A DNA stretch of 64,000 nt from Streptomyces tagetis (lineage in GTDB: Bacteria > Actinomycetota > Actinomycetes > Streptomycetales > Streptomycetaceae). This document shows positions 44,985 to 55,004 of this stretch, in pieces; position 1 is the first letter of the stretch; the number at the start of each line of letters is the position of its first letter. The translations under genes were made by a program, and so were the position numbers. The DNA lies in the NCBI RefSeq assembly GCF_018069565.1, contig NZ_JAGPNL010000001.1:372001-436000 (forward strand), written 5' to 3'. Below the pieces are notes generated by a model. The model had not been told where the DNA came from. It saw nothing but the letters and a program-made list of their open reading frames with translations, and did no database searches.

Positions 44985-45785
44985 ATGACGAACAACACGC
45001 AGATGCCCGTGGTCGTGACCGGGGTCGCCTCCGGCATCGGCGCGGCGACCGGCCGCCTCCTCGACGCGGGGGGCGTGCCCCTCATCGGCATCGACCGGTC
45101 GGTGCCCGGCTCCTTCCCCGGCACCTTCGTCCGGGCCGACCTCTCCACCCCGGCCGGCGCCCGCGAGGCCGCGCGGGCGGTACGGGACGCCGCCCCGGAC
45201 GGGCTCGCCGGGCTCGCCAACATCGCCGGCGTCCCCGGCACCGCGCCCTGGCGGACCGTGCTCGGCGTCAACGTCCTCGGCCTGCGCGAGCTGACCCGCG
45301 CCCTCGTCCCGGCCGTCCGGGTGGGCGGCTGCGTCGTCAACCTCTCCTCGGCGGTGGCCGACGGCTGGCGCCAACGCCTGGCGGAGGTACGGGAGTTCTC
45401 CCTCTCCGAGGAGCCGGAGGCGGCGCTCGACGCGGTGGCCGGCGAGGCGGAGGTGACCGGGAACGCGTACCGCTTCTCCAAGGAGTGCGTCCGCTACCTC
45501 ACCGAGCACCTGGCGGCCGAGTACCTGCCCCGCGGGGTGCGGGTCGTCTCGGTCAGCCCGGGTCCGGTGGCCACGCCGATCCTCGACGACTTCAAACGCG
45601 ACCACGGCGTCGCCAAGGTCGAGGGCGCGGGCGCCCTGCTCGGCCGGTTCGGGGAACCGGAGGACATCGCCCGGGTGGTGGCCTTCCTGCTGGACGACGC
45701 CGCGGGGTGGGTCAACGGCACCGACCTGCGCGTCGACGGCGGCCTGACGGCCCACCGCACGGTGGCGGAGGCGGCGGCGGGCTGA
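44985..45785 (+). CDS. SDR family oxidoreductase
   Basis: A 266-residue short-chain dehydrogenase with TGVASGIGAATGRL, NIAGVPG, NLSSAVADG and the catalytic Tyr/Lys in AYRFSKECVRYLTEHLAAEYL. A roughly 25-residue insertion after the Ser strand (QRLAEVREFSLSEEPEAALDAV) is characteristic of the 3-alpha-hydroxysteroid dehydrogenase/coniferyl alcohol dehydrogenase subgroup, which would suit aromatic alcohol oxidation. Divergent from the aldehyde dehydrogenase operon and sharing its operators. Confidence 0.86.
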   Translation: MTNNTQMPVVVTGVASGIGAATGRLLDAGGVPLIGIDRSVPGSFPGTFVRADLSTPAGAREAARAVRDAAPDGLAGLANIAGVPGTAPWRTVLGVNVLGLRELTRALVPAVRVGGCVVNLSSAVADGWRQRLAEVREFSLSEEPEAALDAVAGEAEVTGNAYRFSKECVRYLTEHLAAEYLPRGVRVVSVSPGPVATPILDDFKRDHGVAKVEGAGALLGRFGEPEDIARVVAFLLDDAAGWVNGTDLRVDGGLTAHRTVAEAAAG

Positions 45786-45816
45786 GGAGCCCCCGCATAC
45801 GCGCCCCCGCCGTCCG

Positions 45817-46515
45817 CTACGTGGCGGGGGTCTCGCCGGGGACGGCGTGCCCACGGGCCGTGTCCTCGTCGCTCCAGGAGGGCCGGAAGCGGAGCAGGCA
45901 GAGCAGGGAGAGGGCGGAGACCAGGCCGAGGAGGAGCAGGACGGCCGTACTGCCCGCCACCCGCTGTACCAGGGGGATCAGCAGGGGAGCGATGAGGATC
46001 GGGACGCCGCTCATCAGGTTGAACAGGCCCTCGGCCCGGCCGACGACGTCCGACGGCAGGTACTTGACGACGATCATGGCGGTGACGGCGGTCATGGCCG
46101 ACCGCAGGGTGAAGAAGGCGACCATGCAGACCACGAACGCCGTCGGGGACGGCAGCGCCATGAGGAACAGGGCGGCCGTCATCACGATCGCGGAGAGGGC
46201 CAGCACGGTCCGGGGACGGGCGCGGGCCCGCGCGGCGATGTAGACGCTGCCGGCCAGCGCGCCGATGTTGGCGACGGCCTGCGCGGTGCTCACCCCGCTC
46301 GCGGGCATGTGCCAGTGGTCGCGCAGGTACCAGACCATGAAGGACAGTACGCCCACGCCGCCGGCGAAGTGCAGCGGCAGCGAGGTGAGCTGCACGTACA
46401 GCACCCGTTTCTCGGCCCGGACGATGTGCCAGCCGTCCAGGACGTCGCGGCCCAGCCCCGGCCCCGGAGCGGTCGGAGCCCGCCGAGTCGCGGAAGCCGC
46501 CGCGCCCTCCGTATC
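45817..46515 (-). pseudogene. N-terminally truncated MFS transporter
   Basis: Only the second half of an MFS permease is present. A recognisable central loop (GRDVLDGWHIVRAEKR) leads into about six membrane segments (LYVQLTSLPLHFAGGVGVLSFMVWYL to STAVLLLLGLVSALSLLCLL), and the expected first six helices are absent. The open frame continues upstream but encodes unrelated Arg/Pro-rich sequence with no ribosome site. It is most likely a deletion remnant. The intergenic DNA up to 46660 is AT-richer and probably carries the promoter of the next genes. Confidence 0.7.
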
Positions 46516-46660
46516 AGCGCGCCCCTTGCCCGGATTCGGGCAGGGGTCCGCAAAATGTGGACCGGAATCGGGAATAAACGAAACCCCTGAGACAGATGAG
46601 AGTAAGTGGGGCCGCACGTACCGCCCCGTCTCGCCCCAAGAGCCCGCAGGAAGGGAGCGC

Positions 46661-46825
46661 ATGACCATCACCGTCCGCGACAACCCCGAGCAGAGCCGCG
46701 ATGAGATCCGTGACGGGAGGACCCCGGCGGGTCTCCCCGTCCACGGGATCACCGGCCGCAGGACCGAGGCCGTCCGTGCCGCCGTCTGCCCGCAGCCCCC
46801 GGCCCCGGCCCGGGTGAGCGGGTGA
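46661..46825 (+). CDS. Small hypothetical protein ahead of NhaA
   Basis: A 54-residue hydrophilic protein with a good aggaaggga ribosome site. Its stop overlaps the NhaA GTG (GTGA), indicating translational coupling. No family recognised; it may be a leader peptide or small regulator. Confidence 0.5.
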   Translation: MTITVRDNPEQSRDEIRDGRTPAGLPVHGITGRRTEAVRAAVCPQPPAPARVSG

Positions 46826-48711
46826 TGGTGGCGACACGGAGGAAAGAGGACCCGGAGCTCCAGACCCGTGCCCGGCGGCACACGGTGGTCGCCCAGCTCT
46901 CCGGCCCGGTCCGCTCCTTCCTGAGCACCGAGGCGGGCAGCGTCGGCCTGCTCCTAGCGGCTGTTGTGGTGGCCCTGGTATGGGCGAACTCCCCCTGGTC
47001 GGAGGCGTACGCGTCGCTCTGGGCGACCGACGCCTCGTTCTCGGTCGGCGGGGCCACCCTCTCCATGGATCTGGGGCACTGGGTCAGCGACGGCCTGATG
47101 GCCATGTTCTTCTTCGTCATCGGCCTGGAAGTCCGCTACGAGGTCTCCGTGGGCGTCCTGACCGACCGTCGGCGCGTCGTGATCCCGGCCCTGGCCGGCC
47201 TCGGCGGCATGCTGATCCCGGTGCTGTTCTACCTGGCGATCGCACCCGGAGGCGAGGCCGCCCAGGGCTGGGGCGTGGTCATCGGCACCGACACCGCCTT
47301 CATGCTCGGCGCGCTCGCGATCGTGGGACCCCGCTTCGTCACGCAACTCCGCGTCTTCCTGCTGGCCATCACCGTCATCGACGACATCGTGGCCGTCGCC
47401 GTGATCGGCTTCGTCTTCTCGGACACGGTCCACCTGCGGGCCCTGCTGGTCGCGCTCGTCCTGTGCGTGGCCCTGGCCGGGCTGACCCGCCTCGGGGTGT
47501 GGCGCGCGGCCCCGTACGTGCTGATCGTGCTGGCCCTGTGGCTCGCCACCTTCCAAGCCGGACTCCACGCCTCCATCGCGGGCATGATCGGCGGTCTGCT
47601 GATCCCCGCCCAGGCCCCCGCGCGGCAGGCCGTGGAACGGGCCGCCCGGCTCTTCCGCGCCTTCCGCCAGTCGCCCCGGGCGGACGTGGGCCTGACGGCG
47701 CGCAGGGGACTCAAGCGCGCCGTCTCCGTCAACGAACGGCTCCAGACCGTCCTCCACCCCTGGACGAGCTACCTCGTCGTCCCGGTCTTCGCCCTGGCCA
47801 GTGCCGGCGTCGACCTGCGCGGCGGCGTCCTGGCCAACGCCCTGACCTCCAAGGTCACCTGGGCCGTCATCATCGGCCTCGTCCTCGGCAAGCTCATCGG
47901 TATCGGAGCCGGCGCGCTGCTTCCCGCCCGCCTCGGCCTGGGCGCGCTCCCGCGGGGTGTCGGTCCGGGCCACGTACTGGGCGGCGGTGTGCTGTCCGGG
48001 ATCGGCTTCACCGTCTCCCTGCTGATCGCCCGGCTCGCCTTCGAGGACCCGCTCCTGCGCGCCCAGGCGACCGTCGGTGTCCTGCTGGCGGCCGTGTTCT
48101 CCACGGTCCTGGGCTGGGTGACGTTCCGTCTGGCCGCGGTCCTGCGCGGAGAGACCGACGCCGACCTGCCCCGTACCCTCGACCGCCCCGTCGACCCGGC
48201 CACGGACCACGTCAGAGGCCCCGCGGACGCGCCCCTGACCCTGGTGGAGTACGGCGACTACGAGTGCCCCTTCTGCGCCCACGCCACCGGTGTCGCCCAG
48301 GAACTGCGGCAGCGGTTCGGCGACCGGCTCCGCTACGTCTACCGCCACCTGCCGCTGCCCGACGTGCACCCGTACGCCGAACTCGCCGCCCGCGCGGCGG
48401 TCGCCGCCGACGGGCAGGGACGCTTCTGGGAGATGCACGACCGTCTGTTCGCCCACCAAAGCGAGCTGGAGTTCGACGACCTCGTCGGCCACGCCGCCCA
48501 GGTGGGCCTCGACATCGAGCTGTTCCTGAGGGACCTCGACTCCGACGAGACGGCCGCCCGGGTACGGGCCGACGCCGCCAGCGCCGAGGCGAGCGGGGCC
48601 GGTGGCGCCCCGACCTTCTTCATCGGGGACCGCCGGCACACCGGCCCCTCCGACGCGGTGACCCTCGCCCGGGAGCTGGAGGCGGCCCCCGCCGACGCGA
48701 ACAGGCGGTAG
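46822..48711 (+). CDS. nhaA: Na+/H+ antiporter NhaA with C-terminal DsbA-like domain
   Basis: A 629-residue fusion. Residues about 30-430 are NhaA, with eleven or twelve membrane helices and the ion-binding Asp pair in [13 protein letters not shown]. Residues about 445-620 form a thioredoxin-fold DsbA/oxidoreductase domain with CPFC in [12 protein letters not shown] and the cis-Pro loop in GGAPTFFIG. The antiporter exchanges sodium for protons. The fused domain may sense or transfer disulfides; this architecture is known in actinobacteria. GTG 46822 or ATG 46825 can start it. Confidence 0.9.
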   Translation: MMVATRRKEDPELQTRARRHTVVAQLSGPVRSFLSTEAGSVGLLLAAVVVALVWANSPWSEAYASLWATDASFSVGGATLSMDLGHWVSDGLMAMFFFVIGLEVRYEVSVGVLTDRRRVVIPALAGLGGMLIPVLFYLAIAPGGEAAQGWGVVIGTDTAFMLGALAIVGPRFVTQLRVFLLAITVIDDIVAVAVIGFVFSDTVHLRALLVALVLCVALAGLTRLGVWRAAPYVLIVLALWLATFQAGLHASIAGMIGGLLIPAQAPARQAVERAARLFRAFRQSPRADVGLTARRGLKRAVSVNERLQTVLHPWTSYLVVPVFALASAGVDLRGGVLANALTSKVTWAVIIGLVLGKLIGIGAGALLPARLGLGALPRGVGPGHVLGGGVLSGIGFTVSLLIARLAFEDPLLRAQATVGVLLAAVFSTVLGWVTFRLAAVLRGETDADLPRTLDRPVDPATDHVRGPADAPLTLVEYGDYECPFCAHATGVAQELRQRFGDRLRYVYRHLPLPDVHPYAELAARAAVAADGQGRFWEMHDRLFAHQSELEFDDLVGHAAQVGLDIELFLRDLDSDETAARVRADAASAEASGAGGAPTFFIGDRRHTGPSDAVTLARELEAAPADANRR

Positions 48712-48724
48712 CCCGCCCCGGCAC

Positions 48725-48765
48725 GGGACCGGCCGCCCTCGGGAAGTCCGAGGGCGGCCGGTCCC
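48725..48765. terminator. Strong hairpin terminator after nhaA
   Basis: Perfect 18-bp arms (48725-48742 and 48748-48765) with a 5-base loop. It ends nhaA transcription and also faces the 3' end of the convergent HtaA gene. Confidence 0.85.
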
Positions 48766-48767
48766 TG

Positions 48768-49296
48768 TCAGCCGTCAGTTCAGTTCGGTTCAGCTCGGCT
48801 CAGTGCTGGGTTCGGTTCAGTGCTGGGTTCAGCTCAGTGCGGTGAGGGTGAGGGTGGTGGTGTAGGTGCCGGCTTCGGTGGTGGCGGGGAGGCGGAGGTC
48901 GAGTGCGGCGCCGAGGGTTCCGGTGCCCTTGGCGTGGCCGGTGGTGGCGGAGCCGAGGGTGGCGGAGGCGGTCAGGCCGTCACCGTTGTCGATGCCGGGG
49001 GCCACGGCGGTGCCGGGCTGGGCGCCTGCGCCGGCGGTGAGGACCTGGGGGGTCCAGCCGAGGTACTTGCCGGAGAGTCCGCCGGTGAAGTCGCCGACCT
49101 GGCCGGAGACGGACCAGGCGGGGGCGCCGGCGCGGGTGTCGGTGACCTTGACGGGCTTGAGGTCGCCGGTGGAGTGGAGGTAGGCGCCCTTGTTGACGGC
49201 GTCGGTCAGGGTGACCGCGCGGTCGCCGGCGTCGATGGTCCAGGTGAACTCACCGGCCTGCTCGGGCACCGTCGCCGTGATCGTCTGCTCGCCCTC
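48768..49296 (-). repeat. Left copy of a ~525-bp inverted repeat
   Basis: This segment encodes the last ~155 residues of HtaA-type gene 1 and its downstream ttcagctcagtgctggg repeats. It is repeated in the opposite orientation at 58960-59483, with the same protein sequence except two residues and the same downstream repeats. The two copies flank about 9.7 kb that includes hmuTUV. Confidence 0.88.
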
Positions 49297-51420
49297 CGCC
49301 TGGGCGGACAGCAGCCGCACCGGGGTCCAGGCGTCCAGCGAACGGTCGTCGAAGGTGTCCCGCCAGGTGGTGATGTCGGTCAGGCGCAGGAACGCTCCGA
49401 TGCCGTAGTCGTGCCGGGGGTCGAGCTTGCCCGCCGGGACGGTCAGGGAGAGGGTGAAGGTCCCGCCGGATGCCTGCATCGGGGCGTGGTAGATCTGGCC
49501 GTTGCTGGAGTCCGGTGAGGTCGCCACCCAGTCGCGGGTTCCCGTTCGGCCTGGTTGCCACACCGTGCTGTCGAAGAGGCCGACGTCGAGCGAGTAGGTG
49601 AGGGTGGGACTCGCCCAGTCGGGCACCTGGAACCCCGCTCCCAGGACGGTGAGCCGGGTGGTGGTGTCCGGGTCCAGGGGCTTGTCGGGCAGGACCACGA
49701 GCTGCGGCTTGCCCGTGGCGGGGAAGACGCGGACGGAGAAGGGCTCGGAGACCGCCCTGGTGCCCTCGGTGTTGACGGCGACGACACGTGCCCTCGCCCC
49801 GTCGGTGTCGAGCGGGATCGCGGGGACGGTGAACTGCTGGGCGCCGCCCGTCTGGGCGAACCGGGCGCCGGACCAGGGCTTCCAGGTGGCCCCCCGGTCG
49901 TCGCTGCGTTCCAGGACCATCTTGTCGGGGGCGAGCGCGGGGTTGCCGGCGGCCCTGAACTTCACGACGGCACTGGTGCCCTGGATCGCGGCCAGATCAC
50001 GGGGCGGTTCGGGGAAGGAGGGCGCGGCGTACGGCGCGGTGGTGAGGCGCAGTGCCGTGGAGACCGCCCGGCCGTCGGCGTTGGTCGCCACGATCCGGAC
50101 GTGGCCGCCGTTCCAGGAGGAGTCGATGGCCGGGATGACGAGGCTCTCGCCGGTCGCCCCGGCGATGGGGGACCAGGGTCCGTTCGCGGAGGCCGCGCGT
50201 TCCCACTGGAGCGCGGCCTCCCCGTCGACCTCGGCCGTGACGGTGAGGTCGCGGCCCTCGACGTACGGCGCCGCGGCCGTGGTCGAGGGGTTGGCGAGGA
50301 TGACGGGCACGTTGCGTACGTCGGGCGCGGAGTCGAAGCGGACCGCGAGGTCGTACGGCGGCTTGTCGCGGTCGGCGCCCCCACCGCTGGTGTGCCAGTA
50401 GCTGGACAGCCCCGTCTCGTACTGGAAGTCGACGAACGACTGGGGCCAGGAGCCCCAGTCCGGCTGCGACTTCTTGACCCCGGCGGGTATCGCCGAGGTG
50501 GTGGAGCGCACCCCGTCGACGAGCGGGAAGTAGTCGACGCCCGCGTAGTCGGGGGTGATCCGCACCCCGCCGGCCGGGTCGGCGGTGGAGTCCACTCGTA
50601 CCCGCTCGAAGGTCGCCACGGTGACCCGGCGTTCCGGGATCTCCTCCTGGTCGGCCGGGTTGTCCGGGTCGGCGCCGATGCCGCCGCCGGTGGCGGTGAG
50701 GGTTCCGGTGCCGTCCTCGGCGACCGTCAGGGTGGGGTCCTTGAGGTACCAGGTGACCATGCCGGAGTAGGCGTTCGCGGTGAAGGCGCCGGTCCAGTCG
50801 ACGGTGGCCTCTCCCGTGGTCGCGTCGGCCTTCCCGGTGCCGTGGGTGAACAGCACGCGCTGGTTCAACTGCGAGCCGGTGCCGGGGACGCACTTGGTGG
50901 CGTCCGAGACGCCCTGCGCGCTGCCGTCGGGGAACCGGTGGATGATCCGTACGTCGCCCTGCACGGCGCGGAAGTCCTGCTGGGTGCCGGCGGAGAAGAA
51001 GTTGCACCCCGAGTTGGCCGGGTTGCCGCCCTGGTAGATGGCGTTGACGCCCCACTCCAGGCTCGCGTGGGCGACCGGTCGGAGGCCGCCCGTGTCCGAG
51101 GCGACGCCGAACACGGCCGGCGTGGAGGTGGCCGACGGGCCGTGGCCGTCGTCGACGACGGCCCGGAAGAGGGCACGGTCGTCATCGGCGCCGGGGTGGA
51201 CGGCGAGGGGCGCGGCGGTCGCTCCGACCGTGACCGCGGCCCCCTCGGCGGCGGCGGGGGCCGATGAAGCGGATTGCGCCGCCGGGGTGTTGACGCTCGT
51301 CACCCGTATCGCCCCGGCCGGGGGCGGCAGGGCCGGTGAGGGGGCGGCCACCGCGAACGCCGCGGCGGCGGTGATGAGCCCGACGGCAAGCCGTGCGGGG
51401 AGAGGTCTGGAACGCACCAT
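48829..51420 (-). CDS. Secreted HtaA-domain haem-binding protein with WxL-like C-terminus
   Basis: An 863-residue exported protein. A signal peptide (PARLAVGLITAAAAFAVAAPSPA) is followed by an HtaA domain (about residues 115-365: SLEWGVNAIYQGG, CNFFSAG, WGSWPQSFVDFQYETGLSSYW), then Ig-like repeats (about 380-575), another beta domain, and a C-terminal ~150-residue domain with paired aromatic motifs (APAWSVSG, KYLGWTPQVL) ending GTYTTTLTLTALS, which resembles a WxL domain. HtaA proteins capture haem at the cell surface. ATG 51418-51420 starts it. Divergent from hmuT across two iron boxes, so iron repression is expected. There is no sorting signal or membrane anchor. Confidence 0.86.
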   Translation of the reverse strand: MVRSRPLPARLAVGLITAAAAFAVAAPSPALPPPAGAIRVTSVNTPAAQSASSAPAAAEGAAVTVGATAAPLAVHPGADDDRALFRAVVDDGHGPSATSTPAVFGVASDTGGLRPVAHASLEWGVNAIYQGGNPANSGCNFFSAGTQQDFRAVQGDVRIIHRFPDGSAQGVSDATKCVPGTGSQLNQRVLFTHGTGKADATTGEATVDWTGAFTANAYSGMVTWYLKDPTLTVAEDGTGTLTATGGGIGADPDNPADQEEIPERRVTVATFERVRVDSTADPAGGVRITPDYAGVDYFPLVDGVRSTTSAIPAGVKKSQPDWGSWPQSFVDFQYETGLSSYWHTSGGGADRDKPPYDLAVRFDSAPDVRNVPVILANPSTTAAAPYVEGRDLTVTAEVDGEAALQWERAASANGPWSPIAGATGESLVIPAIDSSWNGGHVRIVATNADGRAVSTALRLTTAPYAAPSFPEPPRDLAAIQGTSAVVKFRAAGNPALAPDKMVLERSDDRGATWKPWSGARFAQTGGAQQFTVPAIPLDTDGARARVVAVNTEGTRAVSEPFSVRVFPATGKPQLVVLPDKPLDPDTTTRLTVLGAGFQVPDWASPTLTYSLDVGLFDSTVWQPGRTGTRDWVATSPDSSNGQIYHAPMQASGGTFTLSLTVPAGKLDPRHDYGIGAFLRLTDITTWRDTFDDRSLDAWTPVRLLSAQAEGEQTITATVPEQAGEFTWTIDAGDRAVTLTDAVNKGAYLHSTGDLKPVKVTDTRAGAPAWSVSGQVGDFTGGLSGKYLGWTPQVLTAGAGAQPGTAVAPGIDNGDGLTASATLGSATTGHAKGTGTLGAALDLRLPATTEAGTYTTTLTLTALS

Positions 51421-51818
51421 GAAGTCCGCTCGTCGAAGGGGAATGACGCGAGGGAGGGGCTTGGGCTCGCCCCGCCGTCGCGGGGGCGTGCGACGCCGGT
51501 CCCGCCCGGTGTGCCGGACGGGGTGACCGGTGCGCGGCACGCCCTCGGGCAGCCCGTTCACCGGGCCACGAGACGCGGTCCCCGGTACGGCGACCTTGGC
51601 ACCCGACCGGAGGGGCAGCGAGCTTAGGTTAGCCTAGCCTGACTCTTGAATGTTTAGGTTAGGCTCACCTAAGTTGCTCCTCAGGAGTGGAACCAACAGC
51701 GGCCTCGGCCGTGGTCGTTGCCCCACCCGGATCACGCACCACCGCGTCCTCGGCATGCCCGCGGGCGATGACGGAGGGGGAATCGACGCCCCCGTCGCCC
51801 TGATTGGAGGGAAGCCCT
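51421..51818. promoter_or_regulatory. Divergent promoter with two DmdR/IdeR iron boxes
   Basis: ttaggttagcctagcctga (51624-51642) and ttaggttaggctcacctaa (51654-51672) closely match the actinomycete iron box TTAGGTTAGGCTAACCTAA and lie 30 bp apart. They would let iron-loaded DmdR1/IdeR repress both htaA-type gene 1 and the hmuTUV operon. The rest of this 398-bp gap holds no gene. Confidence 0.9.
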
Positions 51819-53018
51819 GTGACGGGCCACAGACCGCCCCCGCACCGCGTGCCGCCCGGCGCGGTCGCCCACGGCAGAGCGCCCGGCCGTACCCGGCCGA
51901 CGCGTCGACGCACCCTGGGCGGACTGCTGTTGGTGGTACCGCTGCTCCTCAGCGGCTGCCAGGCCCCGGCCGGCGCCGCTCACGCCGGGCAGGAGTCCAC
52001 GAGCCGGGCCGTCCCGTGGAGTCAGGTGACCCCGCTGGCCGACCCCCGCTCCTACCGGGGGCCCACCACGGCCACGGTCCCCGACGCGGACATCACCCCC
52101 GTGACCCGGACACCCCGCCCCGAGTTGCCGGCCACGGTGACCGACGCGCAGGGCACCAAGGTGACCGTGCGCAGCGACGACCGCATCCTCGCCCTCGACC
52201 TGTACGGCACCCTCGCCGCCACCGTCTACGGCCTCGGCCTCGGCGACCGCCTGGTCGGCCGCGACCAGTCGACGGGAATCCCCGCCGCCGCGAAACTGCC
52301 GCTGGTCACCAGCGGAGCGCACCAGTTGAACGCCGAGGCGATCCTCGCCCTGCACCCCAGTGTGCTGATCACCGACACCACGCTCGGGCCGTGGGACGCC
52401 GTGCTCCAGATCCGCGACTCCGGCGTTCCGGTGGTGGTCGTCGACTCCCGGCGTTCGCTGGAGACCGTGGGCACCCTGGTCGACGAGGTGGCGGCGGCGC
52501 TCGGCGTGCGGGCGGAGGGCGAACTGCTCCGGAAGCGGCTGGACAAGGAACTCGCCGCGGAGCAGGCCCAGATAGACAGAATCGTTCCTTCCGATGCCGC
52601 GCGCCGACCCCGCGTCCTCTTCCTCTACGCCCGCGGACAGGCCGGCGTCTACTACATCTTCGGCAAGGGCTCCGGCACCGACTCCCTCATCGCCTCCCTG
52701 CGCGCGGTCGACGTGGCCGGCGAGGCCGGCCTCTCCGGGTTCACCCCGCTCAACGCCGAGGCCATGGCCAAGGCCAGACCCGATGTGATCCTCATGATGA
52801 GCGAGGGGCTCCGCTCGGTCGGCGGCGTGGACGGGGCGCTCCAACTGCCCGGCGTCGCCCAGACACCGGCCGGGAAGCACCGCCGGATCGTGGACATGAG
52901 CGACTACCAGGTGCTGTCCTTCGGACCGCTGACCCCGCGGGTGCTGGACGCCCTGGCCCGCTCCCTGTACGCGCCGGAGTCGGTCGCCGCCGCGCCCTCC
53001 CCGGGAGCCGCGCCGTGA
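51819..53018 (+). CDS. hmuT: Haem ABC transporter substrate-binding lipoprotein (HmuT-like)
   Basis: A 399-residue lipoprotein. A long Arg-rich leader with twin-arginine (TRRRTLGGLLLVVPLLLSGC) ends at lipobox Cys47. The class III binding-protein fold follows: ILALDLYGTLAATVYGLGLGDRLVGRDQSTGIPAA, LHPSVLITDTTLGP, VLFLYARGQAGVYYIFGKGSG. Two Tyr residues in GVYYIFG may contribute to haem binding, as suggested for HmuT homologues. GTG at 51819 has a ggaggga site. It overlaps hmuU in GTGA and delivers haem to HmuUV. Confidence 0.88.
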   Translation: MTGHRPPPHRVPPGAVAHGRAPGRTRPTRRRTLGGLLLVVPLLLSGCQAPAGAAHAGQESTSRAVPWSQVTPLADPRSYRGPTTATVPDADITPVTRTPRPELPATVTDAQGTKVTVRSDDRILALDLYGTLAATVYGLGLGDRLVGRDQSTGIPAAAKLPLVTSGAHQLNAEAILALHPSVLITDTTLGPWDAVLQIRDSGVPVVVVDSRRSLETVGTLVDEVAAALGVRAEGELLRKRLDKELAAEQAQIDRIVPSDAARRPRVLFLYARGQAGVYYIFGKGSGTDSLIASLRAVDVAGEAGLSGFTPLNAEAMAKARPDVILMMSEGLRSVGGVDGALQLPGVAQTPAGKHRRIVDMSDYQVLSFGPLTPRVLDALARSLYAPESVAAAPSPGAAP

Positions 53019-54145
53019 GCACGCTGCACACCCGCACCCCCGCCGACGGCGGCTCCGCGGCCCCGCAGGACGGCGCGGACGGACCGGAGCGCGCCGCCTC
53101 CCCGGCGCCGACCGCCCGCCTCGCCGTGTTCACCGCGCTCGTCGTCGCGCTGGTCCTCGTCACCCTCTGCTCGGCCGCACTGGGCCAGTACGGGATCGGA
53201 CTCGCCGACGTGACCGCCTCGGTACTGCACCGGCTGTCCGGTCCGCTCGGGTGGGGACACCCGGTGCCCGACCCCTTCGCCGAATCGGCCCTGTGGCAGA
53301 TCCGTATGCCCCGGGTCGTCATGTCGCTCGTCGTCGGTGCCGTCCTGGCGACGGCCGGGGCGCTGATGCAGGGCGTCTTCGGCAACCCGCTGGCCGAACC
53401 CGGTGTCGTCGGGGTGTCCGCGGGCGCCGCGCTGGGCGCGGCCGTGGCGATCGTCCTGGGCATCGACGCCCTGGGCCAGTTCACCGTCCCGGCGGCGGCC
53501 TTCCTGGCCGGCCTCACCTCCGTGCTGCTGGTGTACGCGCTGTCCCGGGCGGGCGGCCGTACCGAGGTCGTCACACTGGTGCTCACCGGCATCGCGATCA
53601 ACGCCGTGGCCGGCGCGGGACTGGCGTTCTGCATGTTCGCCGGCAGCCAGACCGCCCGCGACCAGATCGTCTTCTGGCAGTTGGGCAGCCTCAACGGCAG
53701 CCGCTGGGCGTACGTCGGCAGCGTCGCGCCGTTCGCCGTCGTCGGCCTCGTCGGCGCCTGCCTGCTGGCGCGACGGCTGGACCTGCTGGCACTGGGCGAC
53801 CGCGCGGCACGGCACCTGGGCGTCAACGTCGAACGGCTCCGGGTGACCGCGATCGTGCTCATCGCCGTCATGGTCGCCGGGGCCGTCGCCTTCAGCGGCA
53901 TCATCGGATTCATCGGCCTGGTCGTCCCCCACCTCGTGCGGATGGCACTCGGCCCGGGGCACCGGGTGCTGGTGCCGGCGAGCATTCTCGGCGGAGCCGT
54001 CCTGCTGGCCGGCGCCGACATCGTCGCCAGGACCGTCATCCCGTACGCCGACCTGCCGATCGGCATGCTCACCGCCATGGTGGGCGGTCCGTTCTTCTTC
54101 TGGCTGCTGCGCACCACCCGCGCGCGGGCGGGAGGCTGGATATGA
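53015..54145 (+). CDS. hmuU: Haem ABC transporter permease (HmuU-like)
   Basis: A 376-residue FecCD/BtuC-type permease with about ten membrane helices. IRMPRVVMSLVVGAVLATAGALMQGVFGNPLAEP, GVSAGAALGAA and FIGLVVPHLVRMALGPGHR (cytoplasmic coupling helix for the ATPase) are diagnostic. The N-terminal 35 residues are a polar extension. GTG overlaps the hmuT stop and the 3' end overlaps hmuV (ATGA). Confidence 0.9.
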   Translation: MSTLHTRTPADGGSAAPQDGADGPERAASPAPTARLAVFTALVVALVLVTLCSAALGQYGIGLADVTASVLHRLSGPLGWGHPVPDPFAESALWQIRMPRVVMSLVVGAVLATAGALMQGVFGNPLAEPGVVGVSAGAALGAAVAIVLGIDALGQFTVPAAAFLAGLTSVLLVYALSRAGGRTEVVTLVLTGIAINAVAGAGLAFCMFAGSQTARDQIVFWQLGSLNGSRWAYVGSVAPFAVVGLVGACLLARRLDLLALGDRAARHLGVNVERLRVTAIVLIAVMVAGAVAFSGIIGFIGLVVPHLVRMALGPGHRVLVPASILGGAVLLAGADIVARTVIPYADLPIGMLTAMVGGPFFFWLLRTTRARAGGWI

Positions 54146-55004
54146 ACGCGCGGGCGGTACTGGCGAGACTCACGGGACGCCGAGGACCCCTCCCCGGGCC
54201 CCCGCGGCCGGGAACGGTGGAGCTGTCCGCCCGGGGACTGGGCCTGCGGACCGGCGGCGCCTGGCTCTTGCGGGACGTGGACCTCGACCTCGCCGCGGGC
54301 TCCCTGCTCGCGGTGGTGGGACCCAACGGCGCGGGCAAGTCCACCCTGCTGTCCCTGCTGGCCGGCGACCGGTCGCCCACCACCGGGACGGTCCGCCTCG
54401 GCGGGCTGCCCGTCGCCACGGCCACCGCCGGCGAACTCGCCTGGCGCCGCGCGGTGCTGCCCCAACGCGGCCTCCTCTCCTTCCCGTTCACCGTGGCCGA
54501 GGTCGTCGCCATGGGCCGGGCGCCCTGGGCGGGCACCGAGGCCGAGGACGACGACGAGAAGGTCGTCGCCGAGGCGCTGGCCACCACCGGCATGACCGGG
54601 TTCGCCCGCCGCCGCTACCCCACGCTGTCCGGCGGGGAACAGGCCCGCGCGTCCTTCGCCCGGTCCTCGCCCAGAGCACCCCGGTGCTGCTCCTCGACGA
54701 ACCGACGGCCGCTCTCGACCTGCGCCACCAGGAGGAGCTGATGCGGACGGCACGGGACCGTGCCGACAGGGGACACGCGGTGCTGGCCGTCCTGCACGAC
54801 CTGCAGTTGGCCGCCGCCTACGCCGACGAGATCGCGGTGCTGCACGCCGGACGGCTGGTGGAACGGGGCCGGCCCGAGTCGGTGCTCACCGAGCCACTGC
54901 TCGAAGAGGTCTACCAGCTTCCCATCGAGGTGCTCCGGCACCCCGTCACCGGCTCGGTGCTGGTCGGACCCCGACGGAACAGCAAAGGAACACCCACACC
55001 ATGA
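54142..55004 (+). pseudogene. hmuV: Haem ABC transporter ATPase (HmuV-like), frameshifted
   Basis: The reading frame begins normally: Walker A GPNGAGKST, Q-loop LPQRGLL and signature LSGGEQARASFAR. At about 54661-54663 one G appears to be missing (cccggtcctc where cccgggtcctc would be expected), and the frame then runs to a stop at 54741 after nonsense. In the next frame the gene continues exactly (VLAQSTPVLLLDEPTAALD with Walker B, then the H-loop in AVLHDLQLAA) to 55004. The broken product would lack Walker B. A real mutation, a slippage site or an assembly error are all possible. The ORF could also restart at GTG 54684. Confidence 0.85.

Noticed and set aside
18522..45785. Natural-product biosynthetic cluster around the P450, SDRs and MFS genes
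   Set aside because: No PKS, NRPS, terpene or RiPP core genes; family content fits catabolism.
54684..55004. Separate small gene downstream of hmuV
   Set aside because: It continues the ATPase exactly after a one-base shift and begins mid-Walker B, so it is the hmuV 3' part.
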